DNA of 64,000 nucleotides from Leptospira terpstrae serovar Hualin str. LT 11-33 = ATCC 700639 (GTDB taxonomy: Bacteria; Spirochaetota; Leptospiria; Leptospirales; Leptospiraceae): contig NZ_AOGW02000006.1 of the NCBI RefSeq assembly GCF_000332495.1, positions 248,001-312,000 of the forward strand. Reading direction: 5' to 3'. Within the stretch, counting starts at the first letter, position 1. Each line of letters opens with the position of its first letter. The notes under the pieces are model-generated. The model made no database searches. It saw nothing but the letters and a program-made list of their open reading frames with translations, and was not told the DNA's origin. Position numbers and translations under genes: made by a program. Shown in pieces: positions 9,002 to 16,768 of this stretch.

Positions 9002-10036
9002 ATGTCTCGAGTTTTCGTTTTGTTTTTTGCACCGGTTTTTGCCTTAAGTCTACTTTTTGCCCCTAACCAGAGTTTAAATTCCTACGAATCCTTAAATGCA
9101 GTTTTAGCGATTGTGGGACCCAAATCCATTTCTACTTTGGATTATGAAGAAGGGATCGAACGATACAAAAACTTATCCCGATTCTTTCCCAACTACCGTA
9201 AAAAAGGGTCCCTTCACGCCCAAGTGATCGATTTTTTAATTGATAGAGCAGTGGTGGACAATGTTGCCGATGAGGAATCCATCCAAGTCAATGAAAAACG
9301 GATCGAAGCAGAAATCCAAAAAAGGATGGAAGCGCAAGGGATTAACGACCTAGAACAATTTAAAAAGGCTGTCCAAACCCAATTTAATTTACCTTATGAT
9401 GTTTGGTTGGAAGATTTACCATACCAAATCAAAAAAGGCCAACTTTTACAAATTAAAGTAAGCCCTCCGTTACCTTCAGAACAAGAAATTCTTGCTTGGT
9501 ATAACAAAAACAAGGCGAAGGTGGGTTCTGAATTTAAATTTAGAGAAATTGTTTTATCACCAGCCAACGCTTCTATTGATGAAGAAACTCGCGTATTTAA
9601 TGAACTCACCGAAATAAAAAACAAATCTTTGAAAGATCCCTCTTTTTTCAAATTAGTTGCTTCTGGTCCAAGAAATGAATCACGTTATCGTTTGAATGGC
9701 GGTTTGGTTAACTGGGTTCCTACATTTGAATTGTTCAAAACACATCCAACTACTGCCTCCGTATTATCACAAGTAGGTGGTCCTGGAAAAATTTCTGAAG
9801 TATTCCGAGATGATCGAAAACGTTATTGTTTGGTTTACATTGAAGGGATGAGACCAACTCCCCTCGATGCTGTTAGAAAAGGAATCCAAGGGTTTTTATT
9901 TCGCGAAAAGGAACAAACTTCATTTGAAGAATGGGTAACCAATACACGTAAAAATACCACTATATCAATCTTTGATCCCATCTATATCAAAGAACACAAC
10001 ATCAGCAATCCGGAAGAAAAATACAACTTAGACTGA
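9002..10036 (+). CDS. SurA/PpiC-like periplasmic chaperone (putative peptidyl-prolyl isomerase)
   Basis: About 344 residues from ATG 9002, chosen because AAGGA sits just upstream; an earlier in-frame ATG lies at 8984. A signal peptide ends near residue 25. A SurA-like N-terminal helical domain (about 30-165) carries VIDFLIDRAVVDNVADEE and the repeated Glu/Lys helices, followed by a divergent parvulin-like domain (about 175-285; FREIVL, GGLVNWVP, GKISEVFR) and a C-terminal helix. It probably helps outer-membrane or exported proteins fold in the periplasm. Its stop overlaps the next start (TGATG). Confidence 0.8.
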   Translation: MSRVFVLFFAPVFALSLLFAPNQSLNSYESLNAVLAIVGPKSISTLDYEEGIERYKNLSRFFPNYRKKGSLHAQVIDFLIDRAVVDNVADEESIQVNEKRIEAEIQKRMEAQGINDLEQFKKAVQTQFNLPYDVWLEDLPYQIKKGQLLQIKVSPPLPSEQEILAWYNKNKAKVGSEFKFREIVLSPANASIDEETRVFNELTEIKNKSLKDPSFFKLVASGPRNESRYRLNGGLVNWVPTFELFKTHPTTASVLSQVGGPGKISEVFRDDRKRYCLVYIEGMRPTPLDAVRKGIQGFLFREKEQTSFEEWVTNTRKNTTISIFDPIYIKEHNISNPEEKYNLD

Positions 10037-11583
10037 TGATGAATCGTAAAGACTATAATCCAAGTTTTGCGGTCGTATATTTAGACAATTTTTCCATTCA
10101 GTTTTTAAGCCAAAACTTTAAATTGGAAATGTGGGAAGAGTTTTTGGATCGATTGTTCCAGGTTTTTCCTGAAATTCAGATCCATATCAACACGAACTCT
10201 ACACTTTCTGAAAAAATAAATTCCAGTTCTTTGAAAGACAAATTGAAACTCCATGAAGATGTTTCCAAAGAACATGAATTCTTACTGAAACTTGGTCAAC
10301 TGTTACCCGAATCTAAATTCAAAGATCCTGATTGGGACGAAGTTTGTTTTCTATATTTTACGGGAATTTCTCCACTTCTCGACGCTCACCTAACAGAAAA
10401 AGCATGGAATAGACATAAGAATTTTTTTAGTCAGTATTCTTATTCAGAGAATTTACCACAAGGACTCACGCCCACTATCATTACTCGTGAGTTTCTCACT
10501 TCTTTGCCGGATACATTGGCAACCGATGTCCATTCGTTCTTTTTAAAGAATATCAACCAATATGATGTCGATATTTTTTTCCAAGCTCCCGACCTACGCC
10601 AACTTCGACTCGATTTCCGTTTGGCTTCCTATCGATCTTTAACTCTCATCCAAGGTTTGTTATCTCTTGGTGAAATCAGTTACGAAAATTTACTTCCTAA
10701 ATTAAAAGAAAATCCCAAATTATTTCGAAGTGCTCCCTCTTATTTGGAATGGGAAATTTATAAAGGTTGTGAACTCAAATGTACTTTTTGTCCACGTGAG
10801 TTTGTCGATACAACCAATGATGGAAGTTTTGTTTCTTTAGAGGATGTGAAAAAAACCATTTCCAAACTGAATGCAGAACTCTCATCACCCATAACGATTA
10901 GTCTCACGGGAAACGGAGAACCCCTTCTCCATCCAGAATTTCAATCGGTTATCAAAGAAATTTTAAAACTGAATGTTTTATCTGAACTCATTATTGAATC
11001 TGCACTTTATACGAATACAGAATCACTACTGTCTCTTATCAATAGTTTGGATCCACTCGAAAAAGAAAAACTTTGTATCATTGTAAACGTTACCACTCTG
11101 AAACCAGAAGTGTACAAATCCTTATATGGAAAATCAGAACTTGAAAATGTATTAAAGACAGTAGATATACTTGCAGAAATTCTCCCAAGTAAATCATTAC
11201 ATGTTCAAATGATCAAAATGAAAGAAGTAGAAGAAGAAATTGATCCCTACTTTACTTTTTTTGAAAAAAAAGGAATCAATATCATACTTCAAAAATACAA
11301 TACCTTTGCAAACAAACTTCCAGAACGTAGAGTGAGTGATCTAACACCGATCCATCGTGATTTTTGCTGGCATTTGGTTCGTGACTTATCTGTATCTGTT
11401 GATGGAAGTGTATCAATCTGTAAACAAAACCAAACCGAAGTGATTGGAAATTTGTATACTGAATCCATACAGGATGTTTGGCAAAAAGGATTGGATTTTT
11501 TTAATTATAGCATTAAAGGGGATCATGGAAAAATTCCCGCTCCTTGTTTGAATTGTGATGAGTGGTATACTTTCAACGCGTGA
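10036..11583 (+). CDS. Radical SAM protein with SPASM domain (spiro-SPASM type)
   Basis: A 515-residue radical SAM enzyme. An N-terminal region of about 230 residues has no motif I recognise. The 4Fe-4S-binding motif CELKCTFC (Cx3Cx2C) follows at about residue 249, with the SAM-binding strand ISLTGNGEPLLHPEF. A C-terminal SPASM region (about 435-515) has cysteines in DFCWHL, SICKQN and APCLNCDEW, expected to bind extra Fe-S clusters. The layout matches the family called spiro-SPASM, known from spirochaetes, whose reaction is unknown. It overlaps both neighbours, so it is translationally coupled to a SurA-like protein and a sugar-nucleotide enzyme. Confidence 0.85.
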   Translation: MMNRKDYNPSFAVVYLDNFSIQFLSQNFKLEMWEEFLDRLFQVFPEIQIHINTNSTLSEKINSSSLKDKLKLHEDVSKEHEFLLKLGQLLPESKFKDPDWDEVCFLYFTGISPLLDAHLTEKAWNRHKNFFSQYSYSENLPQGLTPTIITREFLTSLPDTLATDVHSFFLKNINQYDVDIFFQAPDLRQLRLDFRLASYRSLTLIQGLLSLGEISYENLLPKLKENPKLFRSAPSYLEWEIYKGCELKCTFCPREFVDTTNDGSFVSLEDVKKTISKLNAELSSPITISLTGNGEPLLHPEFQSVIKEILKLNVLSELIIESALYTNTESLLSLINSLDPLEKEKLCIIVNVTTLKPEVYKSLYGKSELENVLKTVDILAEILPSKSLHVQMIKMKEVEEEIDPYFTFFEKKGINIILQKYNTFANKLPERRVSDLTPIHRDFCWHLVRDLSVSVDGSVSICKQNQTEVIGNLYTESIQDVWQKGLDFFNYSIKGDHGKIPAPCLNCDEWYTFNA

Positions 11584-13168
11584 ATGTTTTGCCTTCATTC
11601 AGGCAAGACAAGGATCAACTCGACTCCCCAAAAAGATTCTAAAATCCATCCCAAAAGAATCCAACACATCCGTACTGGAACATATCCACAATAGGCTTTC
11701 TACTATCTTTCCCAAAGAACAGATTGTCTTTTTGATTCCTGAAAGCGATAGCGAACTTATCGATTTATTAAATCTTAAAAACTATCAATATTTTGTTGGA
11801 TCAGAATTGGATGTGCGGGACCGCTTTCGTAAAGCGAGTCTTAAATTTAACGCAAAACATATCTTTCGTTTAACAGGCGATAATCCTTATATTGATTTAG
11901 AATCTATTCGCTATTTGTATGAAGCCATTTCAGAAATCTCAGATACACATTATAGCCTTTCTATGGTGGGCCTTCCGCTCGGGATGGGTGTAGAATGTTT
12001 TTCAAAAGAATCTTTGCTGTTTGAAACCGATGGATTAGTCCCCGATAGGTATACAGAACATGTCTCTCTACATATCAAAGAACATCCAGAAATTCACAAA
12101 CAATACAGACTAAATGCACCTCACCTTAGCCAATTAACAGACATTAGCCTTGACTCTCTTCGAATTACTGTGGATGAACTAAAAGATTATGAACTTGTTT
12201 GTCAACTATGGGAGGAATTAGGTACCAAAGATCCTCTTTTCGGAGCAAAAGAAGTCATCCAACTAACAAAAGACAAACCAGAAATTTTTTCGATAAATTC
12301 CTCGGTAGAACAAGTAGTTTTCCAACTGCCTAAACTAAACGAAGAAAAAAAAAGAGTAAGAATTGTTTATGCAGAACCATCTTTGTTTGGATCAGGACAC
12401 TTTGAGCGATGTAAATCTTTAGCTTTATTTTTAGAAATGAAAGGCTACAAAGTAGAACTCTCAACTAAAACCGATAAAAATTCAGAAAACCTTCCCCATA
12501 TTTTGGATGTCCGCGAAAACGAATTTGCATTGGCTCACCAGTTTTATATAGATAATCTCCATCACCTGCCGAATGAACCCAATGCCAGTTACTTTTTACC
12601 AAATCCAATAGCACCAAAAATTGGTGGAAATACTTTCTCCTATTTTAGTTCTCCACTTTCCGAATTAGATTGGGATGAAATCACAATCTCGGGAAAAGTC
12701 CTTGTCTATGCGGGAAACCTAAATCATGCAGAAACTATACAGATTGATAATTATCTATTGCAGTTTTTAAATCAATCCAAGACAAAAACAACACCTAACA
12801 TAAATGCAGTGACAAGAATCGGAGGAACTCCTCCTACAGCAGAGAGGATTCAATACCTTTCGCGAATCTCCTATATCCAGTTTTTAAAAGAAATTCAATC
12901 TTCTGAATTCGTGTTAACCTATTTTGGCCAAACCATGATGGAATCTGTTGCCACTGGGAAAAAAGTAACTTTAGTCGGGATTACAGAGGTCCACGAATCT
13001 TTAGGCAAATTTGCGGAAAAAACAATGGGAATTCCTTACTTAGGATCTCTTTCTACGTTATCTACCATTCAAAACTTTCCGACTGCTTTTCCTCATTCAA
13101 AAACAAAATTAGTTCGCGATGCTCACTTAAAAATTCTGAAATGGTTAGAATCAATTTATGAAAGCTAA
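11555..13168 (+). CDS. SpsF-like cytidylyltransferase fused to PseG/SpsG-like domain
   Basis: A 537-residue two-domain protein. Residues about 10-245 are an SpsF/acylneuraminate-cytidylyltransferase-type nucleotidyltransferase: AFIQARQGSTRLPKKIL at the N-terminus and RLTGDNPYID for metal and sugar binding. From about 267, RIVYAEPSLFGSGHFERCKS begins a GT-B-like half resembling PseG/SpsG UDP-sugar hydrolases, whose GxGHxxRC loop carries the catalytic His. It probably prepares a CMP-activated sugar, perhaps a nonulosonate, for surface or flagellar glycans. Start options are GTG 11555 or ATG 11558, both inside the radical SAM gene. The 3' end overlaps the TPR gene. Confidence 0.8.
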   Translation: MMSGILSTRECFAFIQARQGSTRLPKKILKSIPKESNTSVLEHIHNRLSTIFPKEQIVFLIPESDSELIDLLNLKNYQYFVGSELDVRDRFRKASLKFNAKHIFRLTGDNPYIDLESIRYLYEAISEISDTHYSLSMVGLPLGMGVECFSKESLLFETDGLVPDRYTEHVSLHIKEHPEIHKQYRLNAPHLSQLTDISLDSLRITVDELKDYELVCQLWEELGTKDPLFGAKEVIQLTKDKPEIFSINSSVEQVVFQLPKLNEEKKRVRIVYAEPSLFGSGHFERCKSLALFLEMKGYKVELSTKTDKNSENLPHILDVRENEFALAHQFYIDNLHHLPNEPNASYFLPNPIAPKIGGNTFSYFSSPLSELDWDEITISGKVLVYAGNLNHAETIQIDNYLLQFLNQSKTKTTPNINAVTRIGGTPPTAERIQYLSRISYIQFLKEIQSSEFVLTYFGQTMMESVATGKKVTLVGITEVHESLGKFAEKTMGIPYLGSLSTLSTIQNFPTAFPHSKTKLVRDAHLKILKWLESIYES

Positions 13169-14171
13169 AATTCAAATTCTATTATTTGGTCTTATACTAC
13201 TTTTTTCTGCAAATCCTGTATTTTCAGAAACAGAAGACAAAGAAACGATCGAAATCAATGCAAAGATTGAATTAGAAAAAGTCAGTCGTAATATTATCAA
13301 CGCACTTCGATATGGAAGATTTGGTTTAGCAGATACAGAATGGAAAAAAATTCAATCGGATGTTTATAAATCTTATCCTGAGTATGACTATTTAAACGGA
13401 AGTTTGTTATATTCTCGAATGGAATGGCAAGAGGCAAAGGAAAGTTTAAACAAAGCTCTTAAAAAAGAACCAAACCATGAAGCAGCAAGTTTTTTACTCG
13501 GAATGATCTATGCACAGGAAGACAGTTGGTCCGAAGCAAAAAATACTTGGATGGAAACCAATCAAATTTCCCCATACAATCCTTTTTATCATTACAATCT
13601 AGGACTTGCTTATTACATCTTAAAAGATTATAACAATGCCATTTTATCTTTAAACAAATCATTAGAATATAAAGCTAACTACAACGAAGCTAAATTCATT
13701 TTAGCAAAAACTTTTTTAGAATTGAATGAAACTGAAAAAGCAAAAGCCGAACTTACAACTATATTAGAACAGGATCCAAAACACATCCAGGCATCACACC
13801 TTATGGGTCGTGTAGTTTATATAACAGAAAAAGATCCAAAAAAGTCGCTGACTTATGTAAAAAATCCCAGACTCCTTGGATGGAGAGAGAAAAAAGTATA
13901 TGCAAGGTGTTATTTTGAAATTCGGAAATGGAGAGATGCGGAAAACCTACTAAGACCCATCGCCTATTCACCGTTTGCTGATGAATATGACCAAAGTTTT
14001 TATTTAAATTTACTTTTAAACTTAGGGTATGACGAAAGGGCTAATGATTTCTTTCACTTTATCCAAAAACAATCGCAAAACGAATCTAAGATTGCTGAAG
14101 CTTACAGAATGTTACTCTCTTCCCGCGAGGGAAAAGACTTACTCTATCACTATTTTAAACTTAGGTATTAA
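13158..14171 (+). CDS. Exported tetratricopeptide-repeat protein
   Basis: A 337-residue protein with a cleavable signal peptide (to about residue 24, ...SANPVFSE) followed by TPR repeats at about 60-230, for example YDYLNGSLLYSRMEWQEAKESL and YHYNLGLAYYILKDYNNAIL. TPRs are protein-docking helices, so it is probably a periplasmic scaffold. It starts 11 bases inside the SpsF-PseG gene and is the last gene of the lysC operon; its stop overlaps the stop of the convergent response regulator by three bases. No enzymatic motif is visible. Confidence 0.75.
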   Translation: MKAKIQILLFGLILLFSANPVFSETEDKETIEINAKIELEKVSRNIINALRYGRFGLADTEWKKIQSDVYKSYPEYDYLNGSLLYSRMEWQEAKESLNKALKKEPNHEAASFLLGMIYAQEDSWSEAKNTWMETNQISPYNPFYHYNLGLAYYILKDYNNAILSLNKSLEYKANYNEAKFILAKTFLELNETEKAKAELTTILEQDPKHIQASHLMGRVVYITEKDPKKSLTYVKNPRLLGWREKKVYARCYFEIRKWRDAENLLRPIAYSPFADEYDQSFYLNLLLNLGYDERANDFFHFIQKQSQNESKIAEAYRMLLSSREGKDLLYHYFKLRY

Positions 14172-14840
14172 GATACGACGATATCGGTTTTGGCTTGGGT
14201 GTATTTCCACTCAACAGCTACACGGATGAGTTTTTCGTTTTCCGTAATGCTAAGTTTGGATTTAATACGAGAGCGTAAAGTTTCAATCGTGGAAGGAGCA
14301 AGGCCCATATTGGCAGCAATTTCCTTCACAGGCATTCCTTCACCAATCATCAGAAACACTTCTAATTCTCGATTGGAAAGCCTATCGATAGGATCCTTTT
14401 CATCTTTTTGAGAGGCTCTGTACAAATGTCCGAGCCAGTCTAGTGGCTTGGGACGAACTTACAAAATAATCCCCTTTAAGCACTGTGTGGATGGCCTCTA
14501 CAATTTGTGTGGTTGTGTCTTCTTTGAAAACATAACCCATCGCTCCTAGTTTAAAAGCACGATCTACAAAGGTATCATCCGTCAACATACTGATGATGAT
14601 GACGGCGATATTTGGAAAAGTGGTTCGAAGGCGTTTGAGTAACTGCAAACCATTTTGGTTTTGTTTGAGTTGGATATCAATTAACACCAAACTTGGTTGC
14701 AGTTTTTCTATATCATTAAATGATTTTTCAATGTTATCCGCACTCCCGATGCACTCTAAATCTTCTGATTTAGCAATTAGGTTTTGTAGTGCATCTACTA
14801 CAAGAGGGTGGTCATCAACGATATAGACTTGTTTCTTCAT
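14168..14840 (-). pseudogene. NarL/FixJ-type response regulator split by a one-base frameshift
   Basis: Bases 14840-14400 encode a complete receiver domain: YIVDDHPLVV with the acidic pocket, LVLIDIQL with the phospho-acceptor Asp, IIISM and the GYVFKED Lys. Bases 14425-14168 encode, in another frame, a LuxR-type helix-turn-helix (LSNRELEVFLMIGEGMPVKEIA, STIETLRSRIKSKL). Removing one A from the A5 run (T5 at 14405-14409 on the plus strand) joins them as ...VQSLSKDEKDPIDRLSNREL. As it stands, the receiver stops about 5 codons beyond the run. It lies 11 bases after pntB, and no sensor kinase is nearby. It could be a real lesion, a sequencing error or a +1 shift. Confidence 0.75.
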
Positions 14841-14851
14841 ATTTTCCGGCT

Positions 14852-16249
14852 CTAAGATTCTTTTAAAGCTGCGATCATCTCTTGAGTTGCTTTTTTACCA
14901 TCACCAAACAACATCAAACAGTTGTCAGCAATGAAGAGTGGGTTAGGCACTCCAGCAAATCCAGGACTCAAGGAACGTTTAATCACAACTACCGTTTTTG
15001 CATTTCCTACATCCAAAATCGGCATACCGGCAATCGGTGATTTTGGATCTGTTTTTGCAAGTGGGTTAGTGACATCATTCGCACCATTGACTATCACAAC
15101 ATCAACATTTTCGAAAGTACTATTGATCTCGTCCATCTCTTTCAATCGATCATAAGGAATATCTGCTTCCGCAAGTAATACGTTCATATGACCAGGCATA
15201 CGGCCGGCCACTGGATGGATTGCAAATGTTACATCGACACCACGTGAAGTAAGTAGTTGGTATAAATCACGCACTGTATGTTGTGCTTGCGCTACAGCCA
15301 TACCATAACCAGGGACAATCACTACAGTTCTTGCGACATCTAACAACATTGCTACTTCTTCCGCACTTGTTGACTTCACTTTACCAGAGTAAAAATCGCC
15401 ATCATCTTTCATTTCTGTAGCGACAGCCCCGAATCCACCAAAGAGCACATTCGTCAAACTACGATTCATCGCTTTACACATGATTTGTGTTAGAATAATT
15501 CCAGAGGCTCCCACAAGTGATCCTGAAATAATAAGAACGTTATTGTTAAGGACAAATCCTGTTGCGGATGCTGCAATCCCTGAATAGGAGTTGAGAAGAG
15601 AAATCACAACTGGCATATCCGCCCCACCAATCGGAATCACGAGGAAAATTCCAAGAAGTAAACTCACTCCACTAAGAATCCAATAAATCGATTCGTCAGT
15701 AGGAACTAAACATCCGTAAACACCAAGTCCCACAGCAGTAAGTCCAACTAGAATTTTGACAAGTTGATCCCCTGGATAACGAACTGCCTTTTCTGTAATG
15801 AAACCTTGTAACTTTCCAAAGGCGATAAAACTTCCAGAGAAGGTGATCCCACCGACAATCGCAGAGAAGACAATGGAAACAATTTCTTGGTAATTCACGG
15901 CAAATGCATACTTAGGAATAGAAAGTTGTAATGCAGCACCTGCTACAAAAACAGAAGCAATCCCGCCAAATCCATTGAGGACGGCAACAAGTTGTGGCAT
16001 AGCTGTCATTTGAATTTTAATCGCTAAGATAATACCGATTATTGATCCAATCAGAACACCAACAATGATCCAATCATAAGTTAAGATGGCTTGGTCAAAG
16101 AGAGTTGCTACTACTGCAATTAGCATTCCCAAAGCACCGAGTAAGTTTCCTCGGGATGCCGTTTTTGGATGTGCCAATTGTTTAATTCCAACAATAAAAA
16201 GTATGGAAGCAACGAGATAAGAAAGGTTAAGGATGCTTACGAGTTCCAT
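14852..16249 (-). CDS. pntB: NAD(P) transhydrogenase subunit beta
   Basis: A 465-residue membrane protein. Residues about 1-265 form some nine transmembrane helices (domain II), and about 290-465 form the NADP(H)-binding domain III, with VVIVPGYGMAVAQAQH, HPVAGRMPGHMNVLLAEA and VVIVNGANDVTNP. The complex couples proton flow to hydride transfer from NADH to NADP+, supplying NADPH. It starts at the base where pntAB ends. The NAD(H)-binding subunit PntAA, needed for activity, is not in this cluster. Confidence 0.95.
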   Translation of the reverse strand: MELVSILNLSYLVASILFIVGIKQLAHPKTASRGNLLGALGMLIAVVATLFDQAILTYDWIIVGVLIGSIIGIILAIKIQMTAMPQLVAVLNGFGGIASVFVAGAALQLSIPKYAFAVNYQEIVSIVFSAIVGGITFSGSFIAFGKLQGFITEKAVRYPGDQLVKILVGLTAVGLGVYGCLVPTDESIYWILSGVSLLLGIFLVIPIGGADMPVVISLLNSYSGIAASATGFVLNNNVLIISGSLVGASGIILTQIMCKAMNRSLTNVLFGGFGAVATEMKDDGDFYSGKVKSTSAEEVAMLLDVARTVVIVPGYGMAVAQAQHTVRDLYQLLTSRGVDVTFAIHPVAGRMPGHMNVLLAEADIPYDRLKEMDEINSTFENVDVVIVNGANDVTNPLAKTDPKSPIAGMPILDVGNAKTVVVIKRSLSPGFAGVPNPLFIADNCLMLFGDGKKATQEMIAALKES

Positions 16250-16539
16250 TATTTTGGTGTATCCTTTTTCTTAAACATACCGAGCATTCTGTGAGTTACG
16301 AGAAACCCACCCACTACGTTGATCGTAGCAAAAATAACAGAGAGTAATCCCAAAATTTTTGTGATGTTACTTTCTTGGATTCCAGCAGCATAAAGCGCAC
16401 CAATTAAGGTAATGCCGGAAATGGCGTTAGAACCCGACATAAGTGGGGTGTGGAGGATGGGAGGGATTTTTGTGATGATTTCAAATCCCACGAAGATCGC
16501 GAGGACGAAAATCGTGACGGCTGTAACAAATATTTCCAT
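16249..16539 (-). CDS. pntAB: NAD(P) transhydrogenase subunit alpha part 2 (membrane part)
   Basis: A 96-residue protein with three transmembrane helices (about 4-24, 36-55, 60-85). It corresponds to the C-terminal membrane segment of the alpha subunit in organisms where alpha is split; VGFEIITKIPPILHTPLMSGSNAISGI is the family hallmark. It forms part of the proton channel with PntB. Its stop overlaps the pntB start. It is the first gene of the operon, with a 229-base divergent promoter region upstream in place of the expected pntAA. Confidence 0.92.
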   Translation of the reverse strand: MEIFVTAVTIFVLAIFVGFEIITKIPPILHTPLMSGSNAISGITLIGALYAAGIQESNITKILGLLSVIFATINVVGGFLVTHRMLGMFKKKDTPK

Positions 16540-16768
16540 ATACTAGAAGTAGTTATGGAAAATTTGGCCATTTTGGAAACAAAATTTTACATAGTTTCGC
16601 CACCTAGATTCGCTGTAGAGGTGGTTTTCCCGAATTTTCTGACTCTAGGACAATTTCTCCAGTAAAATTAACTCTGAATGGGAATAGAGAACACCAACTC
16701 TCTGTTAGTGTTACTTTTTCTCTTTGACAAAGCCTTAGTTTCATTCATTTTTTTTTGCATAGGTTCCT

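Noticed and set aside
16540..16768. Search for pntAA or a small gene in the divergent intergenic region
   Set aside because: No frame of useful length with a start codon and no transhydrogenase motif was found; only a TTGACA-like -35 element is seen.
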